This document shows positions 44,030 through 53,100 of a DNA stretch of 64,000 nucleotides, in pieces. The first letter of the stretch is position 1; the number at the start of each line of letters is the position of its first letter. The notes under the pieces are model-generated. The model was not told where the DNA came from. It saw nothing but the letters and a program-made list of their open reading frames with translations, and ran no database searches. The position numbers were made by a program, and so were the translations under genes. This DNA comes from Streptomyces sp. AV19 (lineage in GTDB: Bacteria > Actinomycetota > Actinomycetes > Streptomycetales > Streptomycetaceae). The DNA lies in NCBI RefSeq assembly GCF_015999245.1, contig NZ_JAEAMR010000003.1, forward strand, positions 252,010 to 316,009, read 5' to 3'.

Positions 44030-44391
44030 CTCTCGCGCCTCTCCTCCGCGCCGCGGGAACGGAGGGGCTCCGTCGGGGGGACCGCGGCGCGTTCGTTTCG
44101 TGATCGGTCAGCCTGGCCCGGCGCCCGGGGTCCGGTGATCGCCGCTGTGGGGTTGTGGGGCGGTTGTCGAGGAAGGGGGACAGGGCCGTGACAGTTGTGA
44201 CGGGGGAGCGACCTGGTGTCCGGACGGCTGAGTACCACGGCTGAGCGCCGTCCGAGGGGGAAGTGTCCATGTGCGGGCCGCAACGGCCGACACAGTGCCG
44301 GGGGCGCCCCCGGCTCCCGCATGGTGGGATGTGCCCGCCCCGTTCCCGACGTTCCCCCACGTTCCCCGACGCGAGAGGCGCTGAGCCGAAG
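44030..44391. other. Divergent intergenic region
   Basis: 362 bp without a supported gene between the HTH gene and the broken aldehyde dehydrogenase. It contains an 8-bp inverted repeat cggacggc...gccgtccg at 44221-44254 with an internal acggctgag direct repeat, which could be a regulatory site. Confidence 0.4.
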
Positions 44392-44712
44392 ATGAAGACC
44401 GTCAGCCACTGGATCGGCGGCCGCTCCGCCGAGGGCGCCTCCGGCGCCTACGGACCCGTCACCGACCCCGCGACCGGCGAGGTCACCACGCGGGTCGCCC
44501 TGGCCTCGCCCGCGGAGGTGGACGCCGCCGTCGCCGCGGCCAAGGACGCGTTCGCCGGCTGGGGCACGTCCTCGCTCGCCCAGCGGACGGGCGTTCTGTT
44601 CGCGTACCGCGCCCTGCTGGACGCGAACCGCGAACAGATCGCCCGTCTGATCACCGCCGAGCACGGCCCGGGGCCGTTGAGGCCCGGGGCCGTTGAGGCC
44701 CGGGGCCGTTGA
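44392..44712 (+). pseudogene. Truncated methylmalonate-semialdehyde dehydrogenase (mmsA N-terminus)
   Basis: The ATG at 44392 opens a normal aldehyde-dehydrogenase N-terminus: MKTVSHWIGGRSAEG, YGPVTDPATGEVTTRVALAS, AKDAFAGWGTSSLAQRTGVLFAYRALLDANREQIARLITAEHG. After about 92 residues of the expected 500 the homology stops inside 16-bp tandem repeats, and an in-frame TGA occurs at 44712. NAD-binding and catalytic Cys regions are absent. The similarity to mmsA is by recognition, not alignment. It marks a rearrangement boundary. Confidence 0.85.
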
Positions 44713-44736
44713 GGCCCGGGGCCGTTGAGGCCCGGG
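44667..44736. repeat. Four 16-bp tandem repeats at the mmsA break
   Basis: cccggggccgttgagg repeats four times exactly, followed by a partial fifth copy (cccggg). The array replaces the rest of mmsA and ends 2 bp before the stop codon of the P450 gene. Confidence 0.92.
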
Positions 44737-44737
44737 C

Positions 44738-45970
44738 TCATGCCCTGACGGGCACCTCGCGCGGTCCGCGTACCAACAGGCCCGGCCGGTAGGGCACTTC
44801 GGCGGGGTCCGCGGCGAGGGTCAGGCGCGGGAACGTCCCGAAGAGCAGCGGCAGAGCGATCGCCGCCTCCAGGCGGGCCAGCCGGGCACCGGGGCAGAAG
44901 TGCGGGCCGTGGCCGAACGCGGCGTGCGGGGCCGGGCGCCGGCCGCCGGGGAGGTGGCGGGCGGGGCGGAAGGCGTCGGGGTCGGGGAAGTGGCCGGGGT
45001 CGCGGTTGGCCGCCGCGAGGACGACGAGGACGGAGGCACCGCCCGGCAGGGCCGCTCCCCCGCCGAGGTCCACCGGCTCGGTCGTGCGCCGCCACGTCGT
45101 GCCCTCCAGCGGGCTGGCGTGCCGGAGCGTCTCCTCGACGACGGCGGCCCAGCGCCCGGGGCCCCCGCGCAGGGCCTCGGCCCGCTCGCCGGGATGGGTG
45201 AGCAGCAGGAGCGAGGCGGAGGCGAGCAGGTTCATGGTGGTCTCGTAGCCGGCGAACAGCAGCAGGAAGGCCATCGCGAGCAGTTCGGCGTCGTCGAGCC
45301 CGCCCTCGTCGGTGTCGTGCACCAGGGCGCTGAAGAGGTCGTCGCCGGGGGCGCGCCGCTTCTCCGCGATGAGGGCGGTGAAGTAGGAGTGGAGGGCGGA
45401 CCATGCCTCGTCCACCGCGCCGGGCGCGAGCGCGTCGGCGGGCGAGCCGACCCGGTAGGTCCATTCCCGCAGGTCCGCCCGGTCCGCCTCGGGCACCCCC
45501 AGCACCTCGCCGATCACGAGCACGGGCAGCGGGAAGGCGAAGGCGTCGACGAGGTCGGCGGTGCCGTCGCGGTCCAGCCGGGCCGCCAGGTCGGCGGTCA
45601 GCCCGGCCGCCAGGCGCTCGATGCGCGGGCGCAGGGCGTCCACGCGGCGCGGGGCGAACGCGGCCGTGGTCAGCCGGCGCAGCCGGGTGTGGTCGGGGGC
45701 GTCGGAGTTGAGCATGTGGCGGGCGAGGCAGGCCCGGGCGCGCTCGGCCGGTGAGTCGGGCTTGGGCCGGCCGGCGCGCCGCGGCGGGACGTTGGAGAAG
45801 CGCGGGTCGGCGAGGACGGCCCGCGCCTGCCGGTAGCCGGTGACGAGCCAGGCGTGCGTGCCGTTGGCGAGTTCCACCCGCGCCGCGGGCCCTTGGGCGC
45901 GCAGCCGTGCGTAGTACGGGTGGGGGTCGCGCGCGAAGGCGGGGTCCGCCGGGTTCAGGAGATCGGCCAC
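44738..45970 (-). CDS. Cytochrome P450
   Basis: 410 aa; soluble bacterial class I P450 needing a ferredoxin, none of which is encoded nearby. The GTG at 45970 (VADLLNPADPAFARDPHPYYARL) has GAGG 8 bp upstream; readings from further upstream begin with TTG. Motifs: I-helix LLLFAGYETTMNLL (acid-Thr pair replaced by ETT), ExxR in VVEETLRHASPLEG, and heme loop AFGHGPHFCPGARLARLE with the ligand Cys. It belongs to the CYP105/107-like group typical of secondary metabolism. A tailoring role for the nearby PKS product is possible but unproven. Confidence 0.93.
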   Translation of the reverse strand: MADLLNPADPAFARDPHPYYARLRAQGPAARVELANGTHAWLVTGYRQARAVLADPRFSNVPPRRAGRPKPDSPAERARACLARHMLNSDAPDHTRLRRLTTAAFAPRRVDALRPRIERLAAGLTADLAARLDRDGTADLVDAFAFPLPVLVIGEVLGVPEADRADLREWTYRVGSPADALAPGAVDEAWSALHSYFTALIAEKRRAPGDDLFSALVHDTDEGGLDDAELLAMAFLLLFAGYETTMNLLASASLLLLTHPGERAEALRGGPGRWAAVVEETLRHASPLEGTTWRRTTEPVDLGGGAALPGGASVLVVLAAANRDPGHFPDPDAFRPARHLPGGRRPAPHAAFGHGPHFCPGARLARLEAAIALPLLFGTFPRLTLAADPAEVPYRPGLLVRGPREVPVRA

Positions 45971-46792
45971 CCGCACATCCTCACCGATCACCGGGTGGCC
46001 GCGGGCCTGGGGCAATGGTCAGGGCCTGCGGGGCTGGGCTGTGGGGTTCCTACAAGGCGCGGAGTGGCCGATCTGCCATGACCGGGAGGATCCGCCCGCC
46101 GCGACGGCGCGGATCTGCCTCCGCCATGAGCCCGAGGGGCCAGGTACGGCAGGTTTGTCCGGGGAGCGTGCGGGATGGAACCGGCCTTGGTGGGTACCGG
46201 GATGCCTCCCAGGTCGACCGGTTCCCCCGGGGACACGGGAGACTCCCGCCGCCCGCATCGGTGGGTCGTGCCGTAGGCATTCCATGACGAAGCCGTCAGG
46301 CTTGTTCCCAGGTGCCGTCGAGGAAGCGGACCTCGTCCCGGGTGCTGGAGCACGGCCAGGATCCCGCTGACGATGCCGCCGACGGCGCTTTCGCAGCCGG
46401 CGACCCGGATGACACTCGGCACGCCGGCCGTCAGGTGCCGGGCCAAGTCGCCGGAGAGGCGAGCGACCAGGTCCGGCAGCGCCCCGGGAATCGATCCGTC
46501 GCGCCGACAGCGGTCCAGAAGGTCGGTGAACCCAGCGGTGCCGGGCACTTCGCGAAGATGGTGCACAACTCGGCGTTGTGGACCGACGCCGCTCACCCGG
46601 CAGGCCGGGGAACAATGCCGTGACAAACGGTGACCGTACACATCAGCGGGTGGGACTTGCCGGATACGCGTGAACTCTCCGGGACCCCGGCGCTCCCCGG
46701 CCGTCCAAACACCGGGGCACACTTTCGCTCCTTGGAGTTGCGCGTCGTCGGACTTGGTTCGGCGAGGACGCCGGAGTGGTACGACATCAGGC
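45971..46792. other. Scrambled 820-bp region with gene remnants
   Basis: No complete gene is supported. On the minus strand around 46,300-46,540 the codons have high G/C third positions (GFTDLLDRCRRDGSIPG, AGCESAVGGIVSGIL), but both ends are open without good start or homology. On the plus strand at about 46,531-46,563 the peptide GAGHFAKMVHN is a signature of 6-phosphogluconate dehydrogenase without the rest of that protein. It looks like debris of rearrangement between the P450 and the biosynthetic cluster. Confidence 0.5.
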
Positions 46793-47851
46793 GTGACGAC
46801 GCGAGCCGAGCAAGTCGCCGTTCTCCGCCCCCTCTACCAGCGGGACCTGGCTTCCGGTACGGAGCGGTTCTTCGGGCCCAGGCGGACAACCTGCCCCTGG
46901 TGCGCGTCGGACCGGCTGCGCGAACGCCTGCGCACCCCGGACCTCCTCCAGCACAAACCCGGCACCTTCGTCATCGACCGGTGCCTCGCGTGCGGCCACC
47001 ATTTCCAGAACCCCCGACTCAACGAGAGCGGCCTGGAGTTCTACTACCGCGACTGCTACGACGGACTCGGCCGCGGGACCGCGGAGGGCCTCCTCGGCGC
47101 TGCCCGCAGCAGAAAACGCCACCGGGTCGCCGCGCAGTCGGTGCGCCCCTTCACCGACCCCGAACGCTGGCTGGACGTGGGCACGGGGTACGGCCACTTC
47201 CCGGAAGCGGCACGGCAGGTCTTCCCGAAGACCGCGTTCGACGGTCTGGACGTGGGCGAAGGCGTGGCGTTCGCCGAGTCGGAAGGGCGGATCGACAAGG
47301 CCCTGCGGGGCCTGTTCACCGAGTCGGCCCCTTCCCTGGCCGGGCAGTACGACGTGGTGAGCATGCACCACTACCTGGAGCACACCGCCGATCCTCGCGG
47401 TCAACTCCAGGCCGCACACATGGTGTTGCGTTCCGGCGGACTGCTCCAGATCGAGGTTCCGGACCCCGAATCCGCGTATTCCGGGCTGCTCGGCCGCTGG
47501 TGGGTGCCCTGGTTCCAGCCCCAGCACCTGCACCTGATGCCCTGCCGCAATCTGCAACAGGCCCTGGGAGAAGCAGGCTTCACCGTACTGGAGGTCGGAC
47601 GGAGGGCGGCGCACCGCCCGGTGGATCTTGCCGGCGCCATCGTGCTCCTGCTCTCCCGTCTGGCGCCCCGGGACGACGCTCCCTGGCACCCCCGGCCGCC
47701 GTCCGCCGCGGCCCGGCGGGTGCGGAAGCTCCTGTGGACGGGCGGCCTCCCGGCCGTGGTGGCCGCGTACGCGCTTGAGCAATGCCTCGCCCCGGTCGCC
47801 CGGCGTACGGGGTTCTCCAACGCCTACCGGATCCTCGCGCGCCGGAACTGA
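46793..47851 (+). CDS. Class I SAM-dependent methyltransferase with N-terminal zinc ribbon
   Basis: 352 aa from the GTG at 46793 (VTTRAEQVAVLRPLYQRDL). Residues 30-65 hold two Cys pairs, TCPWCASDR and CLACGHHFQNPRL, likely one zinc site. The Rossmann methyltransferase domain follows: motif I WLDVGTGYGHFPEAA, YDVVSMHHYLEHTADPRGQL, VLRSGGLLQIEVPDPES, plus WFQPQHLHLMPCRNL. Enzymes of this layout methylate sugars or small molecules in biosynthetic clusters. A hydrophobic stretch (DLAGAIVLLLSRL) lies near residue 280. It converges on the glycosyltransferase with a 10-bp gap and may act on the same product. Confidence 0.85.
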   Translation: MTTRAEQVAVLRPLYQRDLASGTERFFGPRRTTCPWCASDRLRERLRTPDLLQHKPGTFVIDRCLACGHHFQNPRLNESGLEFYYRDCYDGLGRGTAEGLLGAARSRKRHRVAAQSVRPFTDPERWLDVGTGYGHFPEAARQVFPKTAFDGLDVGEGVAFAESEGRIDKALRGLFTESAPSLAGQYDVVSMHHYLEHTADPRGQLQAAHMVLRSGGLLQIEVPDPESAYSGLLGRWWVPWFQPQHLHLMPCRNLQQALGEAGFTVLEVGRRAAHRPVDLAGAIVLLLSRLAPRDDAPWHPRPPSAAARRVRKLLWTGGLPAVVAAYALEQCLAPVARRTGFSNAYRILARRN

Positions 47852-47861
47852 AGCGCTTCGG

Positions 47862-49013
47862 TCACGGGCGTGCCGCGAGCGCCTCGAGGTGCCCGGCGGC
47901 CGCGCCGGCGCCTCCGGCCGCGCGCAGGCGGTCCCCCAGGTGCCGGGCGGCGGCCCGGTGATCCGGCCCGTCCAGCACGGTGTCGAGCGCCGCTCCCAGC
48001 CCGACGCGGTCGGCGCGGCCGAAGCGCACCCGCACCGCGGCACCCGCCGCCGTGACCTGGGCGGCCACGAAGGGCTGGTCGTCACGGACGGGGGCGACGA
48101 CGAGGGGAATCCCGTGCCACAGCGACTCGGTGACGGTGTTGTGGCCCGCGTGGCAGACCACTGCCGATGCCCGGGACAGCAGGTCGAGTTGAGGGACCCT
48201 CGGCAGGGCGAGCACGGTGGCATCCGCCGCTCCGGCCAACCTGCCGCCGGGGTCGGCGATCACGGCCTGCAGGCGGTGTGCCCGTTCCCGTACGGCTGCC
48301 GCGCACTCGGCCAGGAAGCGGCTGCCGATATCGGTGTTGACCGTCCCGAGGGAGACCAGGACGGTGGCCCGGTGCCGGTCCAGCCATGCCCAGGGGAAGT
48401 CCGGCGCCGTCCGACGGCCGTGGACCGCGGGCCCGACGAAGCGTACGCGGGGAACGGACGTGTCCACCAACTCCTCGACGGTGTAGGCCAGTAAGAGCTC
48501 GGGGGAGAATCGCGGGTCGTGCGTGGCCCCGGGGTCACCGAACTGCTCACGCAGCCCCGTCAGGAGGGAGCGGATCCACATCTCGACCTTGGGCAGGGCC
48601 GCGACGGAACCGCCCACCTCCGCCGGGGTGGTGGCCGAGGTGGCCCAGCGCAGGCCGAGCCGCTCGGCCACCAAGGCTCCGGCGAGGGCCTGTTGGTCGG
48701 CCACGAGCACGTCCGGGCGGAACGCGTCGACGGCCTCCCTCGTGCCCGGGGCCATGGCCTCGGCGAGCGGTACGAGGAAGTCCTCCCACAGGAATCGCAG
48801 CGCCGCGGCCCCGCGCAACCCGGGCGGTCGACGCACTCGCGCCGGTACCGCGCAGGGGTACACCTCGGCGTCGGTATCGACCACTTCCCGAACGGCGTCG
48901 GGCACCGCGGCCCAGGCCACTCGGTGGCCACGAACAGCGAGTTCGGCGGCGACGGCGGCCGCCGGGTTGACGTGCCCGGCCAGCGGGGGGACGACGAAAA
49001 GAAACCTGCTCAT
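47862..49013 (-). CDS. Family-1 glycosyltransferase (MGT/UGT type)
   Basis: 383 aa, GT-B fold. N-terminal acceptor domain begins MSRFLFVVPPLAGHVNPAAAVAAELAVRGHRVAW. The C-terminal donor domain includes VLVSLGTVNTDIGSRFL, ALPRVPQLDLLSRASAVVCHAGHNTVTESLWHGIPLVVAPVRDDQPFVAAQV, the UGT signature with HAGHNTVTE and the DDQ end. It would transfer a nucleotide-activated sugar to a lipophilic acceptor. It is the fifth gene of the PKS operon, 14 bp after the hydrolase with a GGAG site, so the acceptor is probably the polyketide or fatty acid. No sugar-modifying genes are nearby, so a common sugar is likely. Confidence 0.92.
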   Translation of the reverse strand: MSRFLFVVPPLAGHVNPAAAVAAELAVRGHRVAWAAVPDAVREVVDTDAEVYPCAVPARVRRPPGLRGAAALRFLWEDFLVPLAEAMAPGTREAVDAFRPDVLVADQQALAGALVAERLGLRWATSATTPAEVGGSVAALPKVEMWIRSLLTGLREQFGDPGATHDPRFSPELLLAYTVEELVDTSVPRVRFVGPAVHGRRTAPDFPWAWLDRHRATVLVSLGTVNTDIGSRFLAECAAAVRERAHRLQAVIADPGGRLAGAADATVLALPRVPQLDLLSRASAVVCHAGHNTVTESLWHGIPLVVAPVRDDQPFVAAQVTAAGAAVRVRFGRADRVGLGAALDTVLDGPDHRAAARHLGDRLRAAGGAGAAAGHLEALAARP

Positions 49014-49027
49014 GTGGGTACAAACTC

Positions 49028-49810
49028 CTACTGTCGCCGGTGGCCTTCACGCATCCAGCCGGCCAGCAGTGCGCCGACCCTCTCACGGGCGTCGACGAGG
49101 ACGCGGTGCCCATGTCCGGGAAGGATGACGGTGCGGCAGCGCGGCAGGGCCCGCTCCAGCGCGGGCGCTGTCCGGGCGAGGGCGAAGTCGCCACCGTAGA
49201 GGGCCAGTACCGGTACGTCGAGTGAGCTCCAGTCACCCTCTTCCCGGGTACGGCTGGCCGCTATGTCCTCGACCAGAGTGGTGCCGAGCAGCAGGGGCCG
49301 GGACCGGCGGGCCGCCCGGGCCACGTCACGGCCGTGCTCCCGCTCGATCCGGCCGGCCGCCCGTGCATCGCGTACCGCCTCCGCGTGCCGGGCGAGCAGC
49401 TCGCTCAAGCCCTGTGCCCAGGCAACGGTGGGGAGGACGGCCTCGATCAGTACGACGCCGATGAGGCGGTGGGGATACCGAACAGCGAAATCCATGGCGA
49501 CGGCTCCGCCGAAGCAGTCGCCGACGAGGAAGAAGGGGCGGTCCATGCCGAGGGTGCCGAGGAGGGCGAGGAGGTCGGCGGTGAACTCCTGGAGCCGGTA
49601 GCCGGTGTACGGCCGTCCGCTCCGGCCGTGGCCACGCTGGTCGTACATCACGACGCTGTGGCCGGCTGCCGCGAGCCCGCCGGCGACACTGCAGTAGTAG
49701 GTGGCCAGGGTGTCGAGGACCAGGCCGTGGACGAGCACCACAGCCGGCCGGGCGGGGTCGCCCAGGCGCTCGACGTTGAGGCGGGTGCTGCCGACTTCGA
49801 GTACGGTCAT
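49028..49810 (-). CDS. Alpha/beta hydrolase with Cys at the nucleophile elbow
   Basis: 260 aa. Complete alpha/beta-hydrolase fold: VVLVHGLVLDTLATYY (oxyanion HG), YDQRGHGRSGRP, nucleophile elbow VGDCFGGAVAM, acid in VPVLALYGGDFAL, and His in VILPGHGHRVL. The elbow residue is Cys instead of the usual Ser, so a thioesterase or acyltransferase mechanism with a Cys nucleophile is expected. Its ATG overlaps the ACP stop (ATGA), so it is translated together with the PKS. Product release from the ACP is the likely job. Confidence 0.88.
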   Translation of the reverse strand: MTVLEVGSTRLNVERLGDPARPAVVLVHGLVLDTLATYYCSVAGGLAAAGHSVVMYDQRGHGRSGRPYTGYRLQEFTADLLALLGTLGMDRPFFLVGDCFGGAVAMDFAVRYPHRLIGVVLIEAVLPTVAWAQGLSELLARHAEAVRDARAAGRIEREHGRDVARAARRSRPLLLGTTLVEDIAASRTREEGDWSSLDVPVLALYGGDFALARTAPALERALPRCRTVILPGHGHRVLVDARERVGALLAGWMREGHRRQ

Positions 49811-50103
49811 CCCAGGCGGTCCACGATGTGGTGCACCAGGTGCCCGACTGTGAGACCGGCGATCTCGCCGATGTCGAGCGAGGCGAAGTAGGCGGGGAAG
49901 TCGACGTGTTCACCGTAGTGGGTGCGCAGCTCGCCGGTCAGGGTGACCAGGTCGATGGATTCCAGGTCCAGGTCCTCCACGAACAGGGTCTCCATCGTGA
50001 CGGTGCCGGGGTCGGGCGGGCAGTCGTCGAGAACGCGCCGCAGCGCCTCGGCGACCCGGGTCAGGACGGCGGACGCGTCGGTGTCGGGGGGCGTGGTGGT
50101 CAT
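49807..50103 (-). CDS. Free-standing acyl carrier protein
   Basis: 98 aa, four-helix ACP. The phosphopantetheine serine is in FVEDLDLESIDLVTLTGEL (ESID in place of the common DSLD). The ATG at 50103 overlaps the PKS stop (ATGA), and its own stop overlaps the hydrolase start. It would carry starter or finished acyl chains for the two megasynthases and be activated by the PPTase domain of the neighbouring protein. Confidence 0.92.
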   Translation of the reverse strand: MTTTPPDTDASAVLTRVAEALRRVLDDCPPDPGTVTMETLFVEDLDLESIDLVTLTGELRTHYGEHVDFPAYFASLDIGEIAGLTVGHLVHHIVDRLG

Positions 50104-53100
50104 GGCTGCTGTCCATTCATCTGTTCGGGAGAGCGGACCTCGTCCGTCGAGGTCCATGCGACGGCATAGCTCCTGGGCGGCAGCCCGGGCGGGTTGTCGA
50201 TACGCGTGAGACGGATGGCGTACGAACGGCCCGATGGCGCACGGACGGTGAGGGCATCGGCACGATCGGGGTCCGGTGCGGTGACGAGGAAGGCGTGCGG
50301 ATTGCCGCGGAGTCCCGTCCCCTCCGCCTTCGCGGCCGCCTCCTTGGCCGCCCAGAGCCGGGACATCTGCTCGGGCCCGCCGCCGAGGCGCTCGAACAGG
50401 GCGTGTTCGCCGGGGGCCAGCACCGCGTCATGGGTCGCGGCAGGGCGATCGGTGATCTCCTCGACGTCGATACCGGCCGGGGTGCCCCCTGGCCGTACGA
50501 GCGCGACGGCCGCCTCCCGGCAGTGCGCGAGCGACAGTTCCACCGGTGGCAGCCGCCGCCCGTGCACGCCCTCCGGGCGGGGGCGGCCCGAGGGCTCATT
50601 GCGGACCCGCACCTCGCCGGGGAAGACGGGCCCTTCCCCGTGCCCCCACAGATGACGGCGCACGGCGTCCTTGGCGGCGATCCTGCCGAGCAGCCACTGC
50701 CGTCTCCCCTGCATGGGACGGCTCGCGTAGGCGGCCCGTTCCTCGCCGGCGAGCTGGCAGCGCATCATCAGCTCCAGCGAGAACGGATCGGGCCAGTGGT
50801 CGAAGACGAGCTGCCAGCCGCCTGGTTGGGGGGCCGAGAGCGTGTGACGGTCGGACTTCCGCTGGACGGCGAGGGTCGTGGGGTTCGAGTCGAATCTGCG
50901 CTCCCGCCAACCACGGATCCCGGCCCATACACGGCCCTCGTGCACGAGTTGCGCGTCGGCCTCCACCAGCCTGTCCGTGATCCGGGTGATCCGGAGGTCG
51001 CAGGCGACGCGGGAGCCACAGGAGGGGCGCGGGCCGTGAAGGACGATCTCCCGGACGCCCACCGGGAGGACGTCCACCCGTTCGACACCGGTCGCCATCA
51101 GCCAGTAGCCGAGCAGCTGACCGACGTTGTCGAGAAGGGCTCCGGGCGCGTCCAAGCAGGTGAGGACGGCCCGGACATGCCGCTCCCCGAGCGCGACGAT
51201 GTCGGTGACGCCCTGGAAGCGCGGTCCGTGAAACATCCACCGCCGCTCGTACATCTCCCTCGCCGAAACGGACGGCGCGGCCTCGGGTCCATCGCACGCC
51301 CAAGGGACGGGCGGCTCCGGGTGGTCGGCGGCCGTCCGGATGTCGGCCCGCGCGTAGCGGCCGAACGCGGCCCGGTGCCACCCGTCACGGTCCTGCCCGG
51401 CGGTGACCGTCAGCTCCACGGCGACGGGCGGTGACGCGACCGCCCATTCCAGGAAACGGGCGTCGCGCACGGCGACGGGCGTTCCGGCGGCGCCGACGGC
51501 GTCCAGCAGGAGCTGGACGATCGTGGTGGCGGGGACGACGGGCCAGCGGTCGGCGAGTTCGGGCCAGCCGGGGCGTTGCCGGTAGAAGCAGTGGTCGAGG
51601 AGGTAGGGCATGTGGTCGGCGTCGGCCTCGACGACGCGGCGGGTGACGGCAGGAGCCGTTGTACGGGCCGTCGCCGGCGCGGCCCCGCCGGGGGACTCCG
51701 CTGCCGCGTACAGCGCGGCCGCCGTGGTGGCCGTCTCGGTGAGGAGCGCCTCGAGTTCGGCGACGGCGGGGATGCGCCGGGCGAGCTCGTGCAGAGGAGC
51801 AGCGGGACCGCCCCGGAACTGGCCCAGCGCCGCGCGCAGTTGCTCCCGCGCCCTCGGATCCAGCGACACCGGCCCGGCCCCCAGGTCGAGGCCCGGCGTC
51901 GCGCGGCGTTCGCCGAGCGCGGTGAAGTCCGGCTCCAGGCCGGCCGTCCACAGCGCGGCCGCGACCCGGTCGAGCTGGGAGAGGCCGCTGCGGCGGGGCG
52001 AGTTGGCGGTGACGGCCAGGTGCTCACGGCCTGCGAGCGTGTCCCCGACCAGCGCCGGGAGCTGGCCCGTACCGACCTGGACGAAGGCCCGGAACCCCGC
52101 CGCGTGCATGGCTTCGGTCAGCTGCCGGAAGCGGACCGGTTCGAGGAGGTGGCGGACGAACAGCTCCCGGATGCCGGCCTCGTCGTCCGGGAAGGGCGCC
52201 GCCAGTGTCCCCGACCACACCGGCGTCCTGGCCGGGTGCACGGCGAGTCGAGGCAACGCGTCCCGCAGCGCATCGAGATGCGGGGCCAGCATCGGGGTGT
52301 GGAACCCCGACCGGAACGGCAGGATCCGGCCCAGGACACCCTCGCCGCCCAGCCGGGCCGCAAGCGCCTCCAGCTGATTCCGGGGGCCGCAGACGACGCA
52401 CTGGTGCGGGGCGTCGTCATGGGAGAGGACGACGCCGGGGAATCCGGGAAGAACCTCCTCGATCCGTGCGGCGGGGGCGCCCAGGGCCAGGAAGGTGAGC
52501 GCGGGAAGCCGCAGACGTCCGGTGACCGCGTCGCGCAGCACTGCCCCCGGCCTGTCCGCCCGGAAGATTCCTCCCGCGATCATCGCGGTCCACTCGCCCG
52601 CGCTGTGGCCGGCAACGGCGTCCGGACGGATCCCCATGCGGTCGAGGGCGGCCGTCAGCAGCTCTCCGACGTCGAACAGGGCCGCCGTGTGACCGCCGAC
52701 GTCGCCGACGCGCAACTGCCCGGTGGAGGGGCGTTCCGCACCGAAATGTCGGGCGACATCGTCCACTTGAGGAGAGAATTCGGCCTCCAGGCCGGGGAAG
52801 AGGAACGCCGTCCGTCCCCCGCCGGGGCCGAGGAGCGGCTCCGGCGCGAACCACAGACCGCCGCGACCGCCCCACAGTCTTCCTCCGGCCGTGGCCTTGC
52901 GGGCCAGCGCGAGCTGTCTGGCGCCCGGCCCGGCGATCGCCAGCCGGGCCGGTCCGCTGCCGCACGCGTCCATGGCGCGCAAGGCCGCGTCATCGGTGTC
53001 GAGCAGCGCGGCCAGGTCCTGGGGAGTGCGCGCCGCCAGGCGCAGCACCCGTTCGCGTTCGGTGACGACGGCCCGCCGGGCCGGGGAGGTGCGGCCCCGG

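Noticed and set aside
45800..46015. P450 start at TTG 46015
   Set aside because: The GTG at 45970 has a correctly spaced GAGG and gives the typical start just before the conserved DLLNPADPAFARDP.
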